The notes beneath the pieces are model-generated. The model was not told where the DNA came from. It saw only the letters and a program-made list of their open reading frames with translations, and did no database searches. This document shows, in pieces, positions 33,847-42,588 of a stretch of 64,000 bases of DNA (positions are counted from its first letter, which is position 1; every line of letters starts with the position of its first letter). The DNA comes from Hirsutella rhossiliensis (lineage: Eukaryota > Ascomycota > Sordariomycetes > Hypocreales > Ophiocordycipitaceae), in the NCBI RefSeq assembly GCF_020360975.1, contig NW_025408667.1, positions 10,788,001 through 10,852,000 on the forward strand, written 5' to 3'. The position numbers and the translations under genes were made by a program.

Positions 33847-34047
33847 CTAGCGATGAAGGAGCTCAAGAGCGGCAGTCTCGACCTGCTGCTTGCTGGATGG
33901 GAAGCCGCTTTTCTGGAGCCAGATAACGTATGCGACGAGAGCGTCATCTTCTTCGTTAGAAAGAACACTCGGCCGACCAGTGCGGCCTACGTAGCCACGA
34001 TACCTCCGTATGGCCTTCTGAACCGTTGAGCTTGGCACCTTGAATAT
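33847..34047 (-). pseudogene. pogo-type transposase N-terminal (HTH/CENPB) fragment
   Basis: Minus-strand residues IFKVPSSTVQKAIRR, GRTGRPSVLSNEEDDALV and LQKSGFPSSKQQVETAAL match the helix-turn-helix part of fungal pogo/Tigger-like transposases. The frame ends at a stop at 33847. It is cut at its 5' side exactly where the MULE begins (34048). The rest of the gene is not on the far side of the MULE. Confidence 0.75.
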
Positions 34048-34109
34048 GAGAGACTCTATCCGCACGCACCCAACTCTCAATTCGCACGCACCCCCCCACA
34101 TTCAGCCAC
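34048..34109 (+). repeat. Left TIR of MULE 1
   Basis: Contains two CGCACGCACCC sub-repeats. It is the exact reverse complement of 36789-36850. Just inside, the arms diverge by a short duplication of CCAGCCAC-like sequence on the left. Confidence 0.9.
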
Positions 34110-34207
34110 GTACCAGCCACAGCGTCCCCGATGTCGCCTACGTGTTGATTTAGCTCGCAAAAATTGTCCTCAACCTTTTGACGACCGTCAATGCAACAAC
34201 TGAAGCT

Positions 34208-36601
34208 ATGGCTATGGCTTCTCTAGCGCTGCCTCTAGCGCCTCCTCTAGGACTGCCTGAACCCCGCGAATCCCTACCGGTTGACTCCACTGATGAATCC
34301 AGTGATTTTGATCACGACGATTTGCGCGATTCTGAGCACTGGAATGGGCAACCGTGGGAGGTAATATTTCCTTCTGACAGTCCTCTTTTGAACACGACAT
34401 ACGAAACTGCTGAATTAGCCTTTGATGCCTTAAAGGACTTGTGCATTCGGAATCGCATGGGCCTCGTCACATTACGAAGCCAGAAGAACAAGGCAAACAC
34501 AAGGACCATCAAATATGAGCTTGTCTGCGACAAGAGTCGGTCTAATCCAAGGGAATCTGTTGCCAAAATACGGAATACAAACACCACAAAGTTGGCCTCC
34601 AACTGTCCGTTCAAGGTCATCATTCAATCCCTCCAGGCCAACAACTACGAATGGTCCATGAGAATTGTTAGTTCTCTTCATCGAGCTCACGGCCCATCGG
34701 AACATCTTACCGAGCATTACCATTGGAGAAAGTTAACAGAGGAACAAGATCATCTTCTGGAAGAACTTTGCCTAGACAAGACAATCTCCTGTCGATCTAT
34801 TCATAAGCAGCTCCGTCAGAAATGGCCCAAGATTCCTATTCGCCGAACAGATATTTACAACTGGCGATGGACAGCCAATAAGGCCAAACGTCAAGGATAC
34901 GGCCCTACCAACGATTTTGTACGGACGCTTTCCGAGTCGAAGAGAGTCTGGATATGGGGCTTGGACTGGATTGAGGATGAATGTCGCTTTCGCCATGCCG
35001 CTTGGGGATACCACAAAGGTGGCAAAATGTGGCAACAATTCTCCTCTTGTCTCCAGATTGATGCTACCTACAACGTCAACTGCTATAAAATGCCTTTGGT
35101 TACGGTTGTAACCGTATCTTCGGAGAGGACCTCTATGCCTATATGTTATGGCCTTCTAAACAACGAACAGTTTGCGAGTTTTGAGTGGTTTCTCCAACAG
35201 CTATCCCGATTCCGACGAGCAGGCAATATCAGCCCCCCAGAGGTCATCATCACGGACAAAGACGATCAGTTGCGTGATGCAATACGGCAAATCTTTCCCG
35301 ATACACAACTTCAGCTATGCGTCTTCCACATCAATAGTAATGTGGTCTTATACATCAAGAAGTGGTGGATGCAAGCCAAAAGTCATGAGCTAGATGACGA
35401 TCATGACAAAATAGATGCTCTTGATATCCAGGAAATGGAACGTGCGAACAACAAAGTTAAGCACATGAAGGACATAAAGCTTGGACCTCTTCCACAACGA
35501 GTATTAAATACTCGGGCTGGTCTTTACCTCCTCTGGAGACATGTGGTGTATAGCAGATCGGAAGATGGCCTCGACCAAGCTTGGAGACAACTCCAACAGA
35601 CATTTTCAAATCAAGAGCGAATCCTCAGATATCTCCAGGACACATACTTACCCTTGAAGAAAGAATGGGCCTGCTGCTATACTCGCTATTATCGAAATTT
35701 CGGATTGATTACTACAGCACCAGCCGAATCGAACCATCATTCTCTTAAGACTTACCGGTACCATCTGTCACTTCGGTCCGACCTGCCTGATGTTGAGGAG
35801 GCAACTGCTAGCCAAACAGAAGATAAACGTCAGCTATACAAAGAAAAAATACAGCAGGCAAACACCACTATCCGGAATCAATTTTCCGGAAGAGAATGGC
35901 TGGGCCAGTTACCCTTGAATGTCACCCGATGGGCGCTAGACAAGCTCAACGAGATCCATAAGGTTATGGAAGCAAGTCACGCCTCTGAGAAGAAGTTGCC
36001 ACCTTGTACAGGCTCTACAAAGGCTCAATATGGCTTGCCTTGTGCTCACAGGCTCTTGGAGTTGTCTCTTCAAGACGAACCTCTGAAGAAGGAAGACTTG
36101 GATCCATTTTGGCAAATTAAACGATCACGGGACATTGATGATCCTCTTCTACGAGTTCAGCGTCCCCCACTGGGGATACCCAAGGGTCGGCCGCGGAATG
36201 ACGGACCATTTGGCAACGAACGTGCGATCCCGGAATCACAACTTGCTCCTCAAGGCCCAACACAAAGCGGCGTCAAAAGGTCAGTACGTCGACATTACTC
36301 TCAATATGAGCTAGGGCCAACTCTTGAGGCAGAAGATGCGGCGGACAGTCTGCCGCCAGCCGCAGACTTACAAGGCCAACAACCACCTGGGCGAAAACGG
36401 ATCAAGGTTTCTGCTTCGCTACTAAGTCGAGAGTCTGCTCGGGTTACTCGTCAACAGGCAAAACGACGGGAAGAAAAGGACAAGCCCATTGGACAATACG
36501 ATGCTTTTGAAGAGGAGGTAGAGGAGGAAATGGTAGAGTCGCTCGCAAAGAATAAGGGGAAAGAAGTGATCTGGGACAGCATTACTGTTGTAGCGGATTA
36601 A
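34208..36601 (+). CDS. MULE (FAR1-like) transposase, uninterrupted
   Basis: The first ATG in frame is at 34208; the frame is open to a TTG ten codons earlier. It gives 797 residues ending at 36601. A FAR1/WRKY-GCM1-like DNA-binding part comes first (NTTKLASNCPFKVIIQ, HRAHGPSEH). The DDE-type core has SCLQIDATYNVNCYKMP (Asp about 285), VIITDKDDQLRDAIRQIF (Asp about 348), LQLCVFHINSNV and AESNHHSLKTYR (Glu about 506). A SWIM-like GLPCAHRLLEL follows at about 613. The tail is basic with predicted nuclear character (GRKRIKVSAS). With identical TIRs and an open frame this is the best candidate for an autonomous element in the window. Confidence 0.9.
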   Translation: MAMASLALPLAPPLGLPEPRESLPVDSTDESSDFDHDDLRDSEHWNGQPWEVIFPSDSPLLNTTYETAELAFDALKDLCIRNRMGLVTLRSQKNKANTRTIKYELVCDKSRSNPRESVAKIRNTNTTKLASNCPFKVIIQSLQANNYEWSMRIVSSLHRAHGPSEHLTEHYHWRKLTEEQDHLLEELCLDKTISCRSIHKQLRQKWPKIPIRRTDIYNWRWTANKAKRQGYGPTNDFVRTLSESKRVWIWGLDWIEDECRFRHAAWGYHKGGKMWQQFSSCLQIDATYNVNCYKMPLVTVVTVSSERTSMPICYGLLNNEQFASFEWFLQQLSRFRRAGNISPPEVIITDKDDQLRDAIRQIFPDTQLQLCVFHINSNVVLYIKKWWMQAKSHELDDDHDKIDALDIQEMERANNKVKHMKDIKLGPLPQRVLNTRAGLYLLWRHVVYSRSEDGLDQAWRQLQQTFSNQERILRYLQDTYLPLKKEWACCYTRYYRNFGLITTAPAESNHHSLKTYRYHLSLRSDLPDVEEATASQTEDKRQLYKEKIQQANTTIRNQFSGREWLGQLPLNVTRWALDKLNEIHKVMEASHASEKKLPPCTGSTKAQYGLPCAHRLLELSLQDEPLKKEDLDPFWQIKRSRDIDDPLLRVQRPPLGIPKGRPRNDGPFGNERAIPESQLAPQGPTQSGVKRSVRRHYSQYELGPTLEAEDAADSLPPAADLQGQQPPGRKRIKVSASLLSRESARVTRQQAKRREEKDKPIGQYDAFEEEVEEEMVESLAKNKGKEVIWDSITVVAD

Positions 36602-36788
36602 GAGGTTACCCGTGGAGCATTGTAAAAGTTAACGTGATTCAGCATTGCCCTAACGCTAGAGGCGTTGCCAGACGCAATTGCAAACAGGTTACGAATAATC
36701 TCATACTATTCCCGTTCTTTGAATGGCTGTGGTCCATTATTGGAAACGTAAAGCCTGAATTGGCGGGTGGGCGATATCGGAGGACGCT

Positions 36789-36850
36789 GTGGCTGAATGT
36801 GGGGGGGTGCGTGCGAATTGAGAGTTGGGTGCGTGCGGATAGAGTCTCTC
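36789..36850 (-). repeat. Right TIR of MULE 1
   Basis: Exact inverse of the left TIR. Its outer end lies 54 bp before the likely start codon of the LPMO remnant, within what would be that gene's promoter. Confidence 0.9.
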
Positions 36851-36904
36851 TCAAATATAAGCAGCATGGATCAAATCTCCAAAGCCAAAGTCCGCAACGG
36901 CGCC

Positions 36905-37372
36905 ATGAAACTATTGTCCTTGGTCACAGGGTTCGGACTTGCCGCCTCTGCACAAGCCCATATGGAGATGAAGTACCCTCCGCCACTTCGTTCCAAGTTT
37001 AACCCGTATGTAGTAGCCGAGGATATCGAATACAACATGATGTCGCCTCTAAAATCGGACGGTAGCGATTTCCCATGTAAAGGTTATATCGGACTTCTAG
37101 GCACTCCCGAGGGCAAACCCGTCGCTCAGTGGACATCTGGGCAATCGTATAGCATGACGCTAACGGGAAACACGATCCACCGTGGCGGAAGCTGTCAGGC
37201 ATCCGTCTCTTTCGACCGTGGCAGCACGTGGGAGGTGCTCCATTCTTACATTGGCAACTGTCCTGTTGCAGGCGACTCAAGCTACAAGTTTATCCTTCCC
37301 AATGACACCCCCACCGGCGAAATGCTTTTCGCGTGGACCTGGTTCAACCACTTGGGAAATCGCGAGATGTAG
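36905..37372 (+). pseudogene. AA11-like lytic polysaccharide monooxygenase, 3'-truncated
   Basis: The ATG at 36905 gives a signal peptide MKLLSLVTGFGLAASAQA followed by mature His-Met, the copper-binding N-terminal histidine of LPMOs. A further in-frame ATG lies at 36867. Other features fit AA11-type proteins: SDFPCKGYIG, a second copper histidine in NTIHRGGSCQASVSF, STWEVLHSYIGNCP and LFAWTWFNHLGNREM. The family continues past GNREM with a cysteine-containing segment, but here a stop comes immediately and Tc1/mariner sequence begins. AA11 enzymes oxidatively cleave chitin. The domain is nearly complete, so a product could still be secreted, but loss of the C-terminal strand and disulphide makes function doubtful. 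Confidence 0.75.
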
Positions 37373-37710
37373 GTCCATGTCTCAACACATTGGTACAAGA
37401 AGATAAAGCCCCGGCTCATAACCACTATATACAGCAGCGGATATATGACTTACACGAAGTCCGGCGCCTTCTTTGGTGTGGTAATTCGCCTGACCTTAAT
37501 GCAATTGAGCCATGCTGGCCTTGGCTAAAGAGAACAACTACGAAGAAAGGCGCCCCAAAGAGCCGGGCTGAAGCTATTCGCGCCTGGGAAGTAGCTTGGA
37601 AAGAGCTCCCTCAAGAGAAGATACAGGCTTGGGTAGAGCGAATTCCTCGACATGTGCAGGAAATCGTTGAATTGGAAGGCGGAAATGAGTATCGAGAGGG
37701 CCGAAAATGA
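37373..37710 (+). pseudogene. Tc1/mariner transposase C-terminal (DDE_3) fragment
   Basis: Residues DKAPAHNHYIQQRIYD, NSPDLNAIEPCWPWLKR and GAPKSRAEAIRAWEVAWKEL, then ELEGGNEYREGRK before the stop at 37710, match the second half of fungal Tc1/mariner DDE_3 transposases. The N-terminal helix-turn-helix and first catalytic Asp are missing. The junction with the LPMO is near 37372. Confidence 0.85.
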
Positions 37711-38394
37711 TCAAGGTAAAAGCGGGAGATCAAGGTATGTAAAGTTGGTTGCCCTTCCTTTTTGCGTACAGGGGTTCTTTTAGCGTCAGCAAGAACTTTT
37801 GAAATGTTCCTCCGTAATTAAAGGCGCGATTAAGGGAAACGCATACGGTACTGTGTCCCACTATATCTACGGTTGTCGAGAAGAAGGGTCTAAGACTTGG
37901 TCCTGAAGCCTGATAGCTAGCTGAAGGTGTACGGACGAGACAGGATGAAACTGGGAGGACGTGGCACGCTGACGCGGAGAGATGGGTGCCTATGGATTAG
38001 TAAGTCCGCAAGGAAGAAGATGGAAGACGGAGGAAGAAGCAGGGCAAGGGGATAAATAAAGGGCCTATGACAGAAGGGAAGAATCAAGACAAAAAGCACC
38101 CCAAAAATCATGCCCTTTGCCCTGCTTTCTTCGTGAGAGTAGCTGTCTCAACTAAATGTATTGACAACTAGCTAAGCGACTGCAACGAGTACCTTATCCT
38201 AAAGCTGGCGTGAAGAAGAGAAAGAGAAAAACTTGGAAAGTGGCAGGGGTTCTGAGCGGGGTTCTGGAACTTGTGTGGGTCTTGACTCTTGTGTGGGTCT
38301 TGACTCTTGTCGAGCCTTGACTCTTGTCGAGCCGAGACCAGCCCGTTACACTATTGCAGCGCGAGAACTTGGATGGCCGAATGGGACCAGATTC
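37711..38394. other. Spacer with a possible solo LTR; no gene
   Basis: A stretch from about 37874 (TGTCGAGAAG) to 38166 (ATTGACA) has TG...CA ends and a central ATAAATAAAGGG motif, as in an LTR. No target-site duplication was found, so the call is weak. No coding sequence is supported. Confidence 0.3.
38271..38333. repeat. 17-bp tandem repeat (TTGACTCTTGTNNNGNC)
   Basis: About four imperfect units of TTGACTCTTGTGTGGGTC / TTGACTCTTGTCGAGCC. It lies just beyond the 3' end of the metalloprotease gene. Confidence 0.7.
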
Positions 38395-39558
38395 TTAAAG
38401 AGGAGCAGCCCTGCGAGATGGAGGAGATGGATGGCCCGGGCATGTACACATGCATTTTGGCGTCCCTGGAAACGGAGAGTTTGGTGATTGTGGACTCTTT
38501 GGACCACCCGGCGGGTTCGAGATACCTGTACCTAAAGGCTGATTTGGGATGCCGGAGCTCCCGGGATGTGGTGGACCCGGGAGCTTTGGTTTACAGCCTG
38601 GTCGCAAGGGCCCTGGCGGAAGTGGTGAAGGCGGAGAGTTGTTTGAGTCTGATTTCGGGGAGCCTCTTGTTCGGTTGCCCCTGTCGCCTCCAGTTGGAGC
38701 ACCTGCGCCATCTGCGGCCTGGCGCATGAGCGCGACCTGGCGCACCTCGGCTTTCCGGCTTGATTCAAACTCATATGCAGGATGCTCACTGGTATCCTCA
38801 AGTTAGAAGAGAATACTGACGTGCAAAATATTAGCAGAGGCGAATACGTATACATACTTGGTACTAGCGGCCATGATGTTTGCTACGTTCGAACGAGGAC
38901 TGGTTTCCGAGTGCTTAAGTCCAAACCAGTGACCACACTCGTGAACCATTATTATCTGGTCGATCTCGGAAAATGTGCCTTCACGAGTCAGGAGGACCAT
39001 ATCGCAATGCGGTCCATCATGTTGTGGATTCACCGGCTTAGTAAAGTCCTGAGGAGGATCAAGAGTAAATCCCTTAATGCCATAAGTTCCAGAATTTGTT
39101 GACAAGAAGAGATAATTGAGGGTACTCTGGCCACCTTCGCGTACTGACGCCATAATGTCATGTGAGTTTTGACCGCCGATGTCGGTATTTGAACACCTAG
39201 GATCGCTGAATTGGTGTAATTTTTTCAGGTCGAAGCTGATTTGGAACTGTGCAAACTTTTCATTCAGCTTGCCTACCATCTGTTTTACTCCGTCTTCCTG
39301 CATACCTAGTTAGTCCTCAGCCTTTAAAGGTAAATATGCAGTATGGGGTCTTACATTTCCGCAGGGAACTCCAGGAGGACAGCATAGGTGAGCGACTACA
39401 TCGAAGTTGATATTTTGGCCGGTGTCAGCCGGGGGGGCACGAATCCCGAGGGGGGGCTCCCTGGGGGCGATGCTAGGGCTCTCTTCTCTATCTCCCATTG
39501 AGTAAGGCGTCGCAACTGTAGCGAAAAGGCCGATAACGACGGACAATAGCATTGCCAT
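38395..39558 (-). CDS. Secreted zinc metalloprotease (M43-like) with Pro/Gly-rich tail
   Basis: Three exons (39355-39558, 38858-39297, 38395-38788) join in phase to 345 residues. Introns begin GTAAGA and GTATGT and end GCAG and CCAG. The N-terminus is a signal peptide (MAMLLSVVIGLFATVATPYS). The zinc motif HECGHWFGLKH (His187, Glu188, His191, His197) is the HExxHxxGxxH signature, and NIMAAS near Met210 can serve as Met-turn. Upstream context (QSTLNYLFLS, DPPQDFTKP) resembles fungal M43-type extracellular proteases. Exon 3 adds an unusual tail rich in Pro, Gly and Ser ending in CMCTCPGHPSPPSRRAAPL. The product is probably secreted. The usual M43 segment after the zinc site is shorter here. Confidence 0.7.
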
Positions 39559-39674
39559 TGTTTTTGTCAGGTTTATTGCGGTTAGATAGGGACGGGAAGC
39601 ACGGGGTTTCTTTGAGGCGGAATAGAAAATATCTATTGTTGAGATGGTAAGGTTAACTCGAAGTTTAACTTCTC

Positions 39675-39682
39675 TTTATATA
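39675..39682 (-). promoter_or_regulatory. TATA box of the metalloprotease gene
   Basis: TATATAAA on the minus strand, about 117 bp upstream of the ATG at 39558. Confidence 0.5.
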
Positions 39683-40077
39683 GATACCTCTACTCTCGGC
39701 GTCTTAAGTCAGGTAACATAATCTGGTAGTTACCTAGACTCAAACTTTTCATGCAGAGTGCATATCAATGCATCCCTTCTTGAGCACTTATCCTGACCCC
39801 ACTTTATGCAAAACCTTCACTTGTGGGACCGACCTCAGCGTTCTTAGCTGAAAAGTCGGCCAAAAGAGACGCCCGCAACACGGGAACGGCCACGGGACCG
39901 GAAAATGACTTCGTATGGACACGGTTTGGATACTAGCAGGCCGAATGACTCCAAGTAAGCTCGCTCGGGGCGCCACGAGTTGAAATATTCGTCCCATCTC
40001 GGGAGCCGGATCGCATGGCTAACCAGAGTGAACGGCAGATGAAGAGGCTTTCGGCGCTGCGGTTGCGTCAGCAATGC
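39683..40077. other. Intergenic, no gene
   Basis: Short frames only; no family similarity noticed. Confidence 0.4.
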
Positions 40078-40245
40078 AGATGAATACGTCCGCAGGCGAT
40101 CTACTATTGTGTCTTGGAGCGACAGGGATGTCGCCGATCCAGTTGGGTTACTGGATTCTCAAGAGGGCTGAGTACCCGAGGCTGTCTCGGATCATCGGAT
40201 GGCTCTTGACATCCTGACGATGCCAGCGATATTTGCGGGCAACGT
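40078..40245 (+). pseudogene. hAT transposase dimerisation-domain scrap
   Basis: Residues DEYVRRRSTIVSWSD, then YWILKRAEYPRLSR and, after a frame change, MALDILTMPAIFAG, correspond to the same hAT C-terminal region as 30177-30539 but diverged. It ends about 55 bp before the SINE. Confidence 0.6.
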
Positions 40246-40288
40246 ACGGCCTCCACACAATTCGTTTCAGATACCATCTTCGTCTCCC

Positions 40289-40299
40289 ATTATGATTCA
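40289..40299 (+). repeat. Target-site duplication of SINE A (left)
   Basis: ATTATGATTCA, repeated exactly at 40698-40708. Confidence 0.85.
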
Positions 40300-40697
40300 G
40301 CCTCCATGGCGTAGTGGTGACACGTCTGGAGTCTCTGTATTGCGGAGAGGTCGGTTCGAAGCCGGCTGGAGGCACCCCTGTTCTTCAGGGTACACTCGGG
40401 TTCCCACTCGTCAACAGGGACAGCGTCACAAGGATAAAAGACTACCGAGAGAAGGAATTCTCGGAAGCGAGGGGCAAAAATTCACAACGACAGAGAGCAC
40501 AACGACAGAGACCAAAACGACAGGGTCCACAACGGCAGAGACTACAGCGGCTTGTTATGGACTGGAAAACAGTAGGCGCAATGCAAGATGATCCGTGGGG
40601 CTTGGGGTGTTATGCATCAATGTCTTGAATTGTCAATAGCTGAAAACGTCTAGGCCCTATAGGAAATATCCTCCGGGCGAAATAAATCATCATCATC
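40300..40697 (+). mobile_element. tRNA-derived SINE, copy A, with intact ends
   Basis: A tRNA-like head (40300-40373) has a perfect 7-bp acceptor stem (GCCTCCA / TGGAGGC), an A-box-like TGGCGTAGTGG, a B-box GGTTCGAAGCC and a T-stem. The body follows, and a tail with CCTCCGGGCGAAATAAAT ends in CATCATCATC. An 11-bp target-site duplication flanks it. The tail matches the LINE 3' end at 50189-50440. A minus-strand open frame across the head is a by-product, not a gene. Confidence 0.9.
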
Positions 40698-40708
40698 ATT
40701 ATGATTCA
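40698..40708 (+). repeat. Target-site duplication of SINE A (right)
   Basis: ATTATGATTCA, matching 40289-40299. Confidence 0.85.
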
Positions 40709-41429
40709 ATGCGTTCTGGAGTTGCAGCCCGACAGGTGCCGAGGACCGGTGGGGGAGTTCGGGGGGTGGAACCGGGTCCACCACATAAGTAAATTAAGCA
40801 GGGGGCCACGGAAATAAAAGGAGGACTGGCCGGTTCCCCCGGGGAATGTCGCAGAGATGATGGATGCCTAGCTGTCAAGGGCATATAAGGCTACACGATT
40901 TGTTTGTCAACACATGAGAGATCCTCCTGCAATTCACTTACACATAAGTCGGACGTTTCATTTAGTGATAATTATGCGAGGCGATAGGTTGCTCCTTGCA
41001 GAGACTTGACTAAAAAGTCATGTCCTCTTAGCCTAAACATGCGCGGGGTGCATCGCGACAGCAAGGAAGAAAATTAGACGATTTATCGATCACTGGAGGA
41101 GTCATGAGTGTGCCGCCGATTGGGCGGGATAGAGACAAACGTCGCAGCTAAGTGGGTTCTGCGATCCTTTGTAGGCTCAACCGATGGCGGGACGGTTTTA
41201 TACACCTTAATAATCACGGGGTTAATGCACAAACCATTTGATTTAGTACCCCAAGGACGATAGATGGGGCCTCAACTCCGGCGCGTAAGCTTATCGGGCA
41301 TTAACGACAAGGTTCCAGGATGTCAAAGGAAATGAGAGATGCCATGCATGTGAGGGTTATTGAGAGTCAAATTGGCCTTAACCACTGCCTAAGTCAAGGG
41401 GACGAAGGTCCCAGTTACATACACAAGAA
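40709..41429. other. No gene recognised
   Basis: No supported coding sequence or repeat; a CATATAAGG motif occurs at about 40883. Confidence 0.4.
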
Positions 41430-42115
41430 CGGGTTCGGACAGACATTATTGCAGGGATTATCGCGCTAAGCATGGGTTAAAAGCCATCGCGTCTCGACTA
41501 CAGCCCAAATAGGATAATTGAAGGTAGGTCACCGTGTATCGATACACAGACGAGTCACAAAGAAGCTCTATTATAGCTATGATCATGACTTGTCTTCTCT
41601 CTCTTCTGTAGAGGGTGAAAGAGAAAGAGGAGATAGAGAGCATACAAAGCAAGCATCTCGGGCTAGGGCCAACATTCTTCCGTGCAGGAGGTGAGCAATT
41701 GACTATTCCAACAATAATCGTCAATTACCCTTGCCAGGTGCGCGTCGCAATAAAAATCGCGTCCTTCAATTGATCAAGCTCAATGGAGATCCAGCATCAC
41801 GTCCGACACGAAAGCAAACCCGATGGAGGTCCAGTACCGCGACAGCCTCCCTGAAGACGTCCGCTCCGCCTTCGAGAAAGCCGTAGAAGCCTTGCCACAA
41901 GAGCATCTACGCGCCTCTGTTACCGGGGACGAAGTGAACAGCCCCGAAGAAGCCCTTTGCTGGTTCCAAGACCATGCATACCCCCAGGATTGTATACTAG
42001 TGGATTTCCTTCAGACTGAAAATGGCACTTATGCCCGTTCAGGCTGTAGTCGAGGCGCGATGGCTTTTAACCCATGCTTAGCGCGTTAATCCCTGCAATA
42101 TGTCTGTCCGAACCT
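41430..42115. mobile_element. Small TIR element (about 0.69 kb) carrying an open frame
   Basis: Inverted arms of about 75-85 bp (41430-41513 and about 42042-42115) share GGTTCGGACAGACAT, ATTGCAGGGATTA and GCTAAGCATGGGTTAAAAGC with few mismatches. No transposase domain is present. Flanking TSDs are not resolved. It sits 55 bp before SINE copy B. Confidence 0.7.
41823..42089 (+). CDS. Small open frame inside the TIR element, function unknown
   Basis: An ATG at 41823 starts 88 codons; the last 16 or so lie in the right TIR. The unique part (SLPEDVRSAFEKAVEALPQE, SPEEALCWFQDHAYPQDC) has the composition of a real protein. No family is recognised. It may be a captured exon. An ATGGAGATCCAGCA-like sequence 41 bp upstream resembles its start. 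Confidence 0.35.
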   Translation: MEVQYRDSLPEDVRSAFEKAVEALPQEHLRASVTGDEVNSPEEALCWFQDHAYPQDCILVDFLQTENGTYARSGCSRGAMAFNPCLAR

Positions 42116-42170
42116 GTCTGTCCGGAGCTATCCCGGGTCGGGCGGGATGGGTCGGGACACTCCTCGACTG

Positions 42171-42548
42171 GCCTCCATGGCGTAGTAGTGACACGTCTAG
42201 AGCCTCTGCGTCGCAGAGGGGTCGGTTCGAAGCCGGCTGGAGGCACCCGCTGATGAAACAGGGCACATGAGAGGACACAATCGGCGTACCAACCACCATC
42301 AATGACTAACACAACCACGCTTCAACTTCGACACATCGCGCTTCAGTTGCTGGGAATAGGATGCTGAACACTTGGAGAAATTGACCTTCAAGCAGGTCTG
42401 TCATGGAGCGAACAGTGGAATGGTTGGCGCAGCGTAAGATGATCTGTGGGGCTTGGGGAGTCAAGGAACAAACGTGTTGAACTGTACTCTAGACAGTGTA
42501 AAGGCCTTATAGGGACCTCCCTCCGGGCGAAATAAATTCTACCTACCG
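42171..42548 (+). mobile_element. tRNA-derived SINE, copy B
   Basis: Same tRNA-like head as copy A (42171-42244, acceptor pairing kept), with a tail that continues to CTCCGGGCGAAATAAATTC and CTACCTACC. Over about the last 210 bp it is closer to the LINE 3' end at 50189-50440 than copy A is. No target-site duplication found. Confidence 0.85.
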
Positions 42549-42588
42549 ACATTCTGTCTCAACATCAATCTGGAACATCTCAACAACC

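Larger units (their letters stand above)
34048..36850 (+). mobile_element. MULE DNA transposon, apparently complete
   Basis: A 2,803-bp element bounded by 62-bp terminal inverted repeats with no mismatch (34048-34109 and 36789-36850) starting GAGAGACTCTATCCGC. It encodes a single uninterrupted transposase. The flanking 8-mers TTGAATAT and TCAAATAT are similar but not identical, so a clean target-site duplication is not demonstrated. Confidence 0.85.

Noticed and set aside
40300..40373. Genuine tRNA gene
   Set aside because: It has the boxes and acceptor stem, but the anticodon arm is not regular and it is continuous with the SINE body and flanked by the SINE's TSD.
40148..40375. Minus-strand frame with a PPAGFEPT-type reading, also at 42067-42318
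   Set aside because: It is the antisense of the SINE tRNA-like head; both copies arise from the repeat, not from a gene.
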